Below are positions 27,021-34,438 of a stretch of 64,000 nucleotides of DNA, piece by piece (within the stretch, counting starts at the first letter, position 1; the number at the start of each line of letters is the position of its first letter). Source of the DNA: Nonlabens xiamenensis (GTDB lineage: Bacteria > Bacteroidota > Bacteroidia > Flavobacteriales > Flavobacteriaceae); the NCBI RefSeq assembly GCF_003865345.1, contig NZ_RMVE01000003.1, positions 372,001-436,000 of the forward strand. The letters are read 5' to 3'. Below the pieces are notes generated by a model. The model had not been told where the DNA came from. It ran no database searches and saw only the letters and a list, made by a program, of their open reading frames with translations. The translations under genes were made by a program, and so were the position numbers.

Positions 27021-27185
27021 TTATCGTTTGTGTCTTCTTTCGGTAGATACAGAGAGCTTCTTACGTCCTTTAGCTCGACGACGGGCAAGGACCTTGCGAC
27101 CGTTAACAGATGCCATACGCTCTCTGAAACCGTGCTTGTTTCTTCTCTTTCTCTTACTTGGTTGATATGTTCTCTTCTGTGCCAT
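27021..27185 (-). CDS. rpmH: 50S ribosomal protein L34
   Basis: A 54-residue, very basic protein starting [20 protein letters not shown] and containing [10 protein letters not shown] and [13 protein letters not shown], all diagnostic of L34. It has its own promoter (27245-27274), a leader hairpin (27213-27228) and a terminator. Note that the usual rpmH neighbours at chromosome origins (dnaA, rnpA) are not here. Confidence 0.96.
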   Translation of the reverse strand: MAQKRTYQPSKRKRRNKHGFRERMASVNGRKVLARRRAKGRKKLSVSTERRHKR

Positions 27186-27207
27186 AGCTTGAAATCTGTA
27201 TCTATAT

Positions 27208-27228
27208 ATAAAAAGGCATCACTGCCTT
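27208..27228 (-). promoter_or_regulatory. Leader hairpin with T-run upstream of rpmH
   Basis: Stem AAGGCA-GTGA-TGCCTT (27228-27213, minus strand) directly followed by TTTTTATATA, between the rpmH promoter and start codon. It resembles a weak terminator and could act as an attenuator or autogenous site. Confidence 0.4.
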
Positions 27229-27244
27229 CGTTTTTAATCGGGTG

Positions 27245-27274
27245 CAAAGATAACAAGTCTTTCTTATCACACAA
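27245..27274 (-). promoter_or_regulatory. Promoter of rpmH
   Basis: On the minus strand TTG (27274-27272), exactly 19 bp, then TATCTTTG (27252-27245); a full Bacteroidota -33/-7 match, about 60 bp before the start codon. Confidence 0.75.
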
Positions 27275-27411
27275 TAGCAATCTGAAGTTTTTTTGGAAGT
27301 GTAGCGATAAATATACCGCCATACGGTTGTGCACCCGCATCACAAACTTGGTTCAGCAAATCATTGTACCGATTTCAAGCAAGGCAAAGCAAGCTTTCAA
27401 GAGCAAATCCT

Positions 27412-27419
27412 TATCTTTG
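27412..27419 (+). promoter_or_regulatory. Candidate -7 box of the TPR protein gene
   Basis: TATCTTTG, 21 bp before ATG 27441; no matching -33 element. Confidence 0.4.
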
Positions 27420-27440
27420 CAGGCTGAAAAATGACCTTCC

Positions 27441-27956
27441 ATGTTTAACAAAAACATCAAACTGGTATTGGCTGCGCTTGTCGTCGCTTATGCCGTATAT
27501 CAATTTACCAGGAACGAGATCATGACCGGTATATTTCTGGTACTTTTTGCCGGAATTTTTGTCTTTCTCTATTTTAAAAACGAAATCATCTTGTTGGCTT
27601 TTTTAAGATTGAGAAAACAAGATTTTGCGGGTGCCAAAAAATGGTTGGACAAAATCAAGAATCCTGAGGCTGCGTTGGTCACCAAGCAACAGGGATATTA
27701 CAACTACCTTCACGGATTAATGATTTCTCAGGAAAGTATGACCAAAGCCGAAAAGTATTTTAAAAAAGCCATCAAATTAGGTTTGAACATGGACCAGGAT
27801 CTGGCTGTCGCCAAACTGAACTTGGCTGGAATTGCAATGACCAAAAGACGTAAACGCGAGGCCACTACCCTACTTACCGAAGCCAAAAAACTGGACAAAC
27901 ACGGGATGCTCACCGATCAAATCAAAATGATGAAGCAGCAGATGAAGAAGATTTAA
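27441..27956 (+). CDS. TPR-containing small membrane protein
   Basis: A 171-residue protein with two N-terminal membrane helices (about 7-23 and 28-46) and a cytoplasmic region with about two tetratricopeptide-like repeats (residues 84-110 with YNYLHGLMI...AEKYFKKAIKLG, and 117-150 with AKLNLAGIAM...TLLTEAKKL). It probably acts as a protein-binding scaffold; the partner is unknown. Confidence 0.75.
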   Translation: MFNKNIKLVLAALVVAYAVYQFTRNEIMTGIFLVLFAGIFVFLYFKNEIILLAFLRLRKQDFAGAKKWLDKIKNPEAALVTKQQGYYNYLHGLMISQESMTKAEKYFKKAIKLGLNMDQDLAVAKLNLAGIAMTKRRKREATTLLTEAKKLDKHGMLTDQIKMMKQQMKKI

Positions 27957-28095
27957 GTAAAGGCCAACCTTAAGTTGAACCGATAAGAACAATAAGCTCT
28001 ATGATGAGTTGCAAGAGTCCAGGCCTATAGTTGAAGTTGCCTTTAGGTTAAAAATTTAAATTTCCTGACAGCTCGTTTTCCTGCTCTACTTCAGT

Positions 28096-28980
28096 TCAAA
28101 ATTGACCAGATACACTTAATAACATTCGGTGGACATATTTTTTGCTCCTGTAGGCACGAATCTTAGGCTGACCATATTGCTGCCATTTACTCAATTGTAA
28201 CATGACCGGTGTGATTCCTGGATTCTTTTCTGCACTATTCCCAGTGATGTGAAGTATGCCTTGGACAGATTTAATCCCATAAATAATATATCCTTGGTCA
28301 GGCAGTTGAATGTTGTGTTCACTCAGATCTACCGTAACCCAACCACGTCCTCTAAAATCAACCACGTGTTGCTCTTTATCTTGGGGTAATAAATCTTTCA
28401 AATCGCTCAAATCATCATTGGCAGTATGCAACAAAATGACCTCAAAGCTACTCAAATAACTTCTTCCTGGTATGAATGGGCCTGGACCTCTAAAATGAAC
28501 TTTTAGTTCGTCCACATATTTTCCTGCTTGGGTACTATCAATTTGGAACAAGGTTCCAGTAGCACCACCACTATGCATGGTGTAAGGGATTCGTTTAGCT
28601 TTTGTTGGCCCTATGGTGAGTACCTGCTTCTTTGAACTTACAACGATTTCATCCAATCTGCCACGAGTGTCGATTGGAAAAGGCTTTAGGAAATCGTGCT
28701 GAAAAGGAAGTTTAAACTTCTCGAAGCTTTTATGAATGATGATTGAGTCAGCCTGGTTATACAACTCTTGTGGAATACAGATACTTCCCTTTTGATGATC
28801 GTATTGGATAGTTGCTACCTCTTTTTTGTGAATCTTAATATAGAAATCTGACAGGTCCGTATTGTTTTGCTGATCAACTAGCTTTAATTCAAGACAATCG
28901 GTTTGACCCTCACATATAAATACATTCATAAGTAGCCCAAGCCAAAGCAGGCTTGGGCAATTATTGGTTAGAAATACCAT
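28096..28980 (-). CDS. Exported protein with carboxypeptidase-regulatory-like N-terminus
   Basis: A 294-residue protein with a signal peptide (about 1-25, ending ICEGQ). Residues about 28-100 look like a small beta domain with LVDQQNNTDLSDFYIKI, similar to CarboxypepD_reg-like domains; the rest has IVVSSKKQ (a pattern seen at the junction to plug domains) and beta-rich sequence with GPGPFIPGRSYLSSF. No enzyme motif was seen. I cannot assign a function. Confidence 0.6.
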   Translation of the reverse strand: MVFLTNNCPSLLWLGLLMNVFICEGQTDCLELKLVDQQNNTDLSDFYIKIHKKEVATIQYDHQKGSICIPQELYNQADSIIIHKSFEKFKLPFQHDFLKPFPIDTRGRLDEIVVSSKKQVLTIGPTKAKRIPYTMHSGGATGTLFQIDSTQAGKYVDELKVHFRGPGPFIPGRSYLSSFEVILLHTANDDLSDLKDLLPQDKEQHVVDFRGRGWVTVDLSEHNIQLPDQGYIIYGIKSVQGILHITGNSAEKNPGITPVMLQLSKWQQYGQPKIRAYRSKKYVHRMLLSVSGQF

Positions 28981-28989
28981 ATTAAATTT

Positions 28990-29217
28990 TTACCATCCAT
29001 TAGCCCAATCTTCGTATGTACAAGCCAAGCCCAGAATCTCCTGTGTGCGTAGCCCTATCCAAAATCGTCTCACTGAAACTGTCATGTCAAAAGCAAATCC
29101 AATAAACTCACCATCTTTATTATATCTCGGTGTCCATTCCGATCTTTCTATTTCTTGCCTACACCAAAACCAGCCTTCCGTAGATACATCGGATGAATTG
29201 TTTTCTAAAATAAGGAA
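28990..29217 (-). pseudogene. Coding-like open frame without a start codon
   Basis: An open frame of 75 codons between stops 29218-29220 and 28990-28992 on the minus strand. It reads like real protein (EGWFWCRQEIERSEW, NKDGEFIGFAFDMTVSVRRF, ending YEDWANGW) but has no ATG, GTG or TTG before residue 11; the first ATG would leave 31 residues. It may be a 3' remnant, a frameshifted gene, or a small gene with a rare start. Family not recognised. Confidence 0.35.
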
Positions 29218-29301
29218 TTAAAAAAGAAAGAATCAATTTTAAGATGGATCCTAAGGGTTTTTAAATGCAGAGCTCACATTGAAACGGGAATATAAATCAA
29301 C

Positions 29302-30225
29302 TTAAAACTCAAACACCCGCCCGTCAAGAGCTAGTTCGCTGTCTTTAAAAACAGTTTGCGCCTCTTCCTTAAAGAGCTCGTAATCCCCATACCTGGAGGA
29401 ATAATGGCCTAGTATCAAAGTACCTACCCCAGCTTTTTGTGCTATCGTAGCAGCTTGGGCAGCCGTGCTATGTTTGGTTTTTTCACACAAATGCTCATGA
29501 GAACTCAAAAAAGTACTTTCATGGTACAAGGCGGTGACTCCTTTGATTTGGGGAACAATATCTTCTTTGTACACCGTATCACTGCAAAAGGCATAGCTTT
29601 TGGCTGGGTCGCCATCTGTGGTCAGTTCTTCATTGGGAATGACTTCTCCGTTCTCTAAAGCAAAATCATGACCTTGCTTGATCTTGCGGTAATAGGCATG
29701 GTCGATTCCATATTCCTCACAAGCGACAATATCCAGGTGTCTGTCTCCGGGCTTTTCTCTGAATAAAAACCCATGGGTAAAAATACGATGCTCCAGTGGG
29801 ATGGTTTCAACCGTCAATTTCTCATCTTCATAGAGTAACTGTACGTTTTGTTCCGCGCTTTCGCGAAAGCGTAAATCAAAAGAAGTGTAAACTCCAGCCA
29901 ACTTAAGCTGCAAAAGAATGAGTTCCTTTATACCCTTTGGACCGTAAACATGCAAAGCCGATTCCCTGCCCAACAAACAGAAAGTTGAGATCAGACCTAT
30001 CAATCCATAAACATGGTCACCGTGCAGGTGCGAAATAAAAATGTGTTTGATCCGGCTAAATTTGACCTTGTTCTTGCGCAGCGCCATCTGTGTGCCTTCT
30101 CCACAATCAATGAGGAAAAGATGCCCCTTCATTTCAAGGACCTGGGCCGTTGGACGGGCATTATCCCGAGGTGTGGCACTATGACATCCTAAAATGGTAA
30201 GTTTCAAACTAAGCGTTTTTGGCAA
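29302..30225 (-). CDS. rnz: Ribonuclease Z
   Basis: A 307-residue metallo-beta-lactamase-fold endonuclease that trims tRNA 3' ends. TILGCHSATP starts the fold, IDCGEGTQ follows, and SHLHGDHVYGL carries the HxHxDH zinc motif; FCSDTVY and LILGHYSSRY supply later metal ligands. It processes tRNAs lacking encoded CCA, consistent with the CCA-less tRNA end at 63926. It is the last gene of a pyrR-pyrB-STAS-like-rnz run. The palindrome at 29856 is translated as RFRES. Confidence 0.93.
   Translation of the reverse strand: MPKTLSLKLTILGCHSATPRDNARPTAQVLEMKGHLFLIDCGEGTQMALRKNKVKFSRIKHIFISHLHGDHVYGLIGLISTFCLLGRESALHVYGPKGIKELILLQLKLAGVYTSFDLRFRESAEQNVQLLYEDEKLTVETIPLEHRIFTHGFLFREKPGDRHLDIVACEEYGIDHAYYRKIKQGHDFALENGEVIPNEELTTDGDPAKSYAFCSDTVYKEDIVPQIKGVTALYHESTFLSSHEHLCEKTKHSTAAQAATIAQKAGVGTLILGHYSSRYGDYELFKEEAQTVFKDSELALDGRVFEF
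29856..29871. repeat. Iterated palindrome CGCTTTCGCGAAAGCG
   Basis: Exact copy inside rnz, minus-strand reading RFRESA, a third reading frame compared with AFAKA and LSRK copies. Confidence 0.9.
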
Positions 30226-30282
30226 TTAAAAGTAGATGATTCTGGAACCGAACTTTCCCAATAAAAAGAGAAAGGATGTGTT

Positions 30283-30615
30283 CTAAAAGCCCAGATCTCG
30301 TTCGATCTCTTCCATTTCAATGACATCTTCGGCTTCCTGAAGTGTTGGCACTACCATGAGTTCTTCTGGAATATCATCTGGGGACAAAGCATCGTTAACC
30401 AATACAAATGATTGCCTGGTGGCGCGGTGCTGGTTGCTTAATTCCAAAAAATTAACCAGTTGCATCAGGCTAGCCTCCTTGTACTGTAACAAGTCGACGA
30501 TGATATTTTCTCCTTCAAATTGTTTAAAAATGCCCTCGAGAAAAGGGGCGAACTTTTCTATATCGTTGTGCTCATCTTTGAGCAAAATGTATTTATCGTG
30601 TTTTTTACTGATCAT
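30283..30615 (-). CDS. Small STAS-like protein between pyrB and rnz
   Basis: A 110-residue protein, start MISKKHDKYILLKDE at 30615 (an ATG at 30672 lies inside pyrB). The alternation of NIIVDLLQYKEAS, LMQLVNFLELSNQHR and SFVLVNDALSPDDIPEEL resembles STAS/anti-anti-sigma folds, though no phosphorylatable serine is certain. It overlaps the 3' end of pyrB by 11 bp. Function unknown. Confidence 0.65.
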   Translation of the reverse strand: MISKKHDKYILLKDEHNDIEKFAPFLEGIFKQFEGENIIVDLLQYKEASLMQLVNFLELSNQHRATRQSFVLVNDALSPDDIPEELMVVPTLQEAEDVIEMEEIERDLGF

Positions 30616-31543
30616 TACGTCTGATTTTTGCAGCGACCAGGTAGAGTACGGCCATACGTATGGCCACACCATTTTCGACCTGGTTCAAAATAATGGCTTG
30701 GTCTGAGTCTGCCACATCACTGGTGATTTCTACACCGCGATTGATCGGACCTGGATGCATGATGACGATCTCTTTATCCAAACTGTCCAACAACTCACGA
30801 TTCACACCGTATTGTTGAACGTATTCCCGCACACTGGGGAAATAAGAAATATCCATACGCTCATTCTGTACCCGCAACATATTAGCGACATCGCACCATT
30901 CCAGTGCTTTTCTCAAGTTGAGCTCCACCTTGACCCCTAGTGAAGCGATGTGTTTGGGCAAAAGGGTGGCTGGCCCACAAACCATCACCTCAGCACCTAG
31001 TTTTTGCAGGCAGTAGATGTTGCTTAAGGCTACCCGACTGTGCAATATATCTCCAACGATCACTACTTTTTTACCGCTGAGATCTCCCAGCTTTTCTCTA
31101 ATAGAATATGCGTCGAGCAAAGCTTGAGTCGGATGTTCATGAGCGCCATCACCCGCGTTGACGATACGGGCATTGACGTGCTTTGAAAGAAAAACTCCTG
31201 CACCAGGGTTGGGATGTCGCATGACAACCAGGTCCACCTTCATGGCGAGAATATTGTTCACCGTATCTACCAGCGTTTCCCCTTTCTTCACCGAACTCTG
31301 AGCAGCGCTAAAATTGATCACGTCGGCGCTGAGTCTTTTTTCGGCCAACTCAAAAGAAAGTTTGGTTCGGGTAGAATTTTCAAAAAATAAATTGGCAATC
31401 GTTATATCCCTTAGGCTAGGAACTTTTTTGATGGGGCGATTGATCACCTCTTTGAACTGGTCGGCTGTGCGGTGAATCAGCTGTATATCTTCTGGAGTGA
31501 GATATTTGATCCCCAAAACATTATCGACACTCAACTCACTCAT
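30605..31543 (-). CDS. pyrB: Aspartate carbamoyltransferase catalytic subunit
   Basis: A 312-residue enzyme joining carbamoyl phosphate and aspartate in pyrimidine synthesis. The carbamoyl-phosphate loop ENSTRTKLSFE and HPTQALLDAYS are present, and HPGPINRGVEI near the C-terminus completes the aspartate site. No pyrI is adjacent, so allosteric control through a regulatory subunit is not supported here; PyrR, encoded just upstream and overlapping by 4 bp, may control expression. Confidence 0.95.
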   Translation of the reverse strand: MSELSVDNVLGIKYLTPEDIQLIHRTADQFKEVINRPIKKVPSLRDITIANLFFENSTRTKLSFELAEKRLSADVINFSAAQSSVKKGETLVDTVNNILAMKVDLVVMRHPNPGAGVFLSKHVNARIVNAGDGAHEHPTQALLDAYSIREKLGDLSGKKVVIVGDILHSRVALSNIYCLQKLGAEVMVCGPATLLPKHIASLGVKVELNLRKALEWCDVANMLRVQNERMDISYFPSVREYVQQYGVNRELLDSLDKEIVIMHPGPINRGVEITSDVADSDQAIILNQVENGVAIRMAVLYLVAAKIRRNDQ

Positions 31544-32088
31544 GCGTTGTCATTTTTAAGCAGATATACGGCATCCTCTCCCGTATTCTCTTGCCACATT
31601 ACCTTTACTTTTTGGTTGTTGATCGCATCTACCTGTCGGCCGTTGTAATCGGGCTGAATGGGAAGGTGCCTTGAAAAACGTCTATCGATCAAGGTGAGTA
31701 ATTCTATACTCTGAGGTCGGCCAAAAGACTGAAGAGCCGTCAATGCCGCTCTTATACTGCGACCAGTATAAAGCACGTCATCAACAATCACCACCTTTTT
31801 ATTTTCTACCAGAAAATCAATTTCGGTCGAATTGGCTTTTAAAGGTTCGTCGTTGCGCCTGAAATCATCCCTGTAAAAGGTAATATCCAACAATCCTGTT
31901 TGCAAATTCTTGATTTTGTATTCTTGGGTAAGCAACTGTTCCAAACGTTTCAAAAGATAACTCCCTCTGGGTTGAAGACCGATCAGAGCAGTATTTTCAA
32001 AACTATCGTGATTTTCAATCAACTGGCAGGCCAGCCTGTTCAGGATCAAATGCAGGGCGGTGGCGTCGAGAAGTAACTTTTGACTCAT
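31540..32088 (-). CDS. pyrR: Bifunctional pyrimidine regulatory protein / uracil phosphoribosyltransferase
   Basis: A 182-residue PyrR-type protein. The PRPP-binding loop is VVIVDDVLYTGRSIRAAL and the fold starts with MSQKLLLDATALHLI, which sets the start at 32088 rather than at the in-frame ATG at 32199. PyrR attenuates pyr operons in Gram-positives and has UPRT activity; which role applies in flavobacteria is not shown, and I saw no PyrR-type leader between 32089 and 32207. Confidence 0.9.
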   Translation of the reverse strand: MSQKLLLDATALHLILNRLACQLIENHDSFENTALIGLQPRGSYLLKRLEQLLTQEYKIKNLQTGLLDITFYRDDFRRNDEPLKANSTEIDFLVENKKVVIVDDVLYTGRSIRAALTALQSFGRPQSIELLTLIDRRFSRHLPIQPDYNGRQVDAINNQKVKVMWQENTGEDAVYLLKNDNA

Positions 32089-32208
32089 TAAGGACTGCTG
32101 ATTGGGACAAAGATACATATTTTGCCTCATGACCACCGTACTTTTTTGATCGCATTCGATGTGGATTAGTTGAGACCGCATACTAGGCCTGGCTCTCAAT
32201 AGAGAACA

Positions 32209-32239
32209 AAAAAAATCCCCTACCGCAGGGTAAGGGATT
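32209..32239 (-). terminator. Intrinsic terminator of rpsA
   Basis: Stem AAATCCCCTAC (32213-32223) / GTAAGGGATTT (32230-32240) with one G-U pair, followed on the minus strand by eight T. Confidence 0.8.
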
Positions 32240-32261
32240 TTGGTTAATTAAAAGGCAATGA

Positions 32262-34118
32262 TTATTTACCTTCCATTCTATCTTTAAGGGCCTGCAGTTT
32301 GGCATTGGCATCACCCAAGGTAGGCTTGGATTCTTCCTGCGCTTTGGCAGCCGCCTGCTGTACGTTCTTGGCTTCTTCTTCCTTGTGAAGAACCATGTGA
32401 GAACCTACGACTCTCTTGAATTCTTTATTGAACTCGATGATTTGGATTTCTGCCTTATCACCTTTCTTCAATTTAGATCCATCTTCTTTTTCCAAGTGAC
32501 GAGATGGGATGAATACAGAGATATCTTCGTTGAAGTTAACTACTGCACCTTTGTCCACCATTTCGGTAATTTCTACCTCATGTTTGGTACCCATTCCAAA
32601 TTCGTCCTCATACTTATCCCATGGGTTTGGCATAGTTTGCTTGTGGCCTAGAGACAATTTGCGTCCTTCAACATCAAGCTCCAATACTACTACCTCCAGG
32701 GTATCTCCTACAGCACAGAATTCGCTTGGGTGCTTCACTTTCTTAGTCCAGGAAAGGTCAGAAATGTAGATCAATCCGTCTACTCCTTCTTCCAATTCTA
32801 CAAACACACCAAAGTTAGTGAAGTTTCTCACGGTACCTTTGTGACGTGAACCAACTGGGTACTTACTAGTAATATCAGTCCAAGGATCAGGATTCAATTG
32901 CTTCATACCAAGAGACATCTTGCGATCTTCTCTATCGATGGTCAATACCTCAGCCTCGATCTCGTCTCCTACCTTGACAAAGTCACCAGCACTTCTCAAG
33001 TGCGTAGACCATGACATTTCAGATACGTGTACCAGACCTTCTACTCCTTCTTCTACTTCTACAAACGCACCATAGTCGGCGATGACTACTACTTTACCTT
33101 TCACACGGTCTCCTGGCTTGATTTTGTCAGACAAAGCTTCCCATGGGTGAGCTTCAAGCTGCTTCAAACCAAGTTGGATACGTGACTTGTCCTCATCAAA
33201 GTCAAGGATAACCACGTTTAGGGTCTGGTCTAGCTCTACCACCTCATTCGGATGATTGATACGAGACCAAGAAAGATCAGTGATGTGTACAAGTCCGTCA
33301 ACACCTCCAAGGTCAACAAACACACCGTAAGAAGTAATATTCTTTACGACACCTTCCAATACCTGTCCTTTTTCCAAACGAGAGATAATTTCCTTCTTTT
33401 GCTCTTCGATATCTGCTTCGATAAGTGCTTTGTGGGAAACAACTACGTTTTTGAATTCGTGGTTAATTTTCACCACTTTGAATTCCATAGTTTTATCTAC
33501 ATACTGGTCGTAATCACGGATAGGCTTGACGTCGATCTGCGAACCAGGAAGGAAAGCTTCTATACCAAATACATCTACGATCATACCACCTTTGGTACGA
33601 CATTTTACATAACCGTTAACGATCTCGCCGGTATCGTGTGCATTGTTCACACGCTCCCATGCTTTGATCAAACGTGCTTTACGGTGAGAAAGGACCAATT
33701 GTCCTGTCGCATCTTCACGCACATCTACGAGCACCTCAACCTTATCACCTTCTTTCAAATGTGGGTTGTAACGGAACTCGTTTAGAGAAATCACACCTTC
33801 AGACTTGGCATTGATGTCAATGATGGCATCACGATCAGTCATTTTGATTACAGTTCCCTCGATTACATCGTTGTCAATAGTGTCAACAAAGTTTTCGGCA
33901 ACCAGTTTTTCAAATTTTTGAAGTTGCTCTTCATCTACCTTTTCAATTCCTTCGCTGTAACGCTCCCAGTCAAAAGAGTCTAGGAATGCTTCAGGATCTT
34001 CCTGTTGCGGAGAAGTAGTTGTTGAGGCAGATGCTTTCTCTACTCGTTCTTGAACTTGTGTTTCGGTCACACCTTCTTGTGCTGCCTCAAGTTCTTGTTT
34101 TGTTGTTTCTTCAGCCAT
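32262..34118 (-). CDS. rpsA: 30S ribosomal protein S1
   Basis: A 618-residue RNA-binding ribosomal protein that helps mRNA binding. About six S1 OB-fold repeats are visible, each with the YGVFVDLGGVDGLVHITDLSW-like core (for example GAFVEVEEGVEGLVHVSEMSW and FGVFVELEEGVDGLIYISDLSW, quoted in part), preceded by an acidic N-terminal segment. The start MAEETTKQE at 34118 is preferred to the ATG at 34172, which adds a non-conserved stretch. In Bacteroidota, whose mRNAs usually lack Shine-Dalgarno sites, S1 is expected to matter for initiation. Confidence 0.95.
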   Translation of the reverse strand: MAEETTKQELEAAQEGVTETQVQERVEKASASTTTSPQQEDPEAFLDSFDWERYSEGIEKVDEEQLQKFEKLVAENFVDTIDNDVIEGTVIKMTDRDAIIDINAKSEGVISLNEFRYNPHLKEGDKVEVLVDVREDATGQLVLSHRKARLIKAWERVNNAHDTGEIVNGYVKCRTKGGMIVDVFGIEAFLPGSQIDVKPIRDYDQYVDKTMEFKVVKINHEFKNVVVSHKALIEADIEEQKKEIISRLEKGQVLEGVVKNITSYGVFVDLGGVDGLVHITDLSWSRINHPNEVVELDQTLNVVILDFDEDKSRIQLGLKQLEAHPWEALSDKIKPGDRVKGKVVVIADYGAFVEVEEGVEGLVHVSEMSWSTHLRSAGDFVKVGDEIEAEVLTIDREDRKMSLGMKQLNPDPWTDITSKYPVGSRHKGTVRNFTNFGVFVELEEGVDGLIYISDLSWTKKVKHPSEFCAVGDTLEVVVLELDVEGRKLSLGHKQTMPNPWDKYEDEFGMGTKHEVEITEMVDKGAVVNFNEDISVFIPSRHLEKEDGSKLKKGDKAEIQIIEFNKEFKRVVGSHMVLHKEEEAKNVQQAAAKAQEESKPTLGDANAKLQALKDRMEGK

Positions 34119-34237
34119 GTTGTTGCTGATTAAAATTTGTATTCCAGAGGATGGCGGAAACTGACAGAACACCTCTAGAAGATATTTTTATAACTTTTTG
34201 ATTCCCAACCGGTTTCCTTGTTCTCGATTTGGGAGTG

Positions 34238-34271
34238 CAAAAATACATTCTTTTTTTTAGATATCCTACAA
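34238..34271 (-). promoter_or_regulatory. Candidate promoter of rpsA
   Basis: On the minus strand TTG (34271-34269), 23 bp, then TATTTTTG (34245-34238). The -7 box is a perfect TAnnTTTG; the spacing is a little long. Confidence 0.45.
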
Positions 34272-34301
34272 CTGTTCTGGCATAAATGCTTGTGAGTGTT
34301 T

Positions 34302-34317
34302 CGCTTTCGCGAAAGCG
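34302..34317. repeat. Iterated palindrome CGCTTTCGCGAAAGCG
   Basis: Exact copy between divergent genes. Confidence 0.9.
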
Positions 34318-34438
34318 AATATCAAAAAGCTTGAGGCAGGATATTCAGCTCACTCATTCAAAAGGTCGTTTGACTCATTCTCGCTTTTTAAAATCTAGCA
34401 TTGGAAATAATTTAGACCTGAATTAAAAAACACCTCCA

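Larger units (their letters stand above)
34119..34438. other. Intergenic region between divergent rpsA and the vWA fusion gene
   Basis: Holds the rpsA promoter (34238-34271) and one iterated palindrome (34302-34317). No gene seen. Confidence 0.5.

Noticed and set aside
28964-29221. Plus-strand 85-codon frame as a gene
   Set aside because: It starts inside the minus-strand gene at 28980 and is antisense to the better coding-like frame at 28990-29217; composition is not protein-like.
33252-33785. Long plus-strand frame inside rpsA
   Set aside because: Antisense shadow caused by the S1 repeats' codon use.
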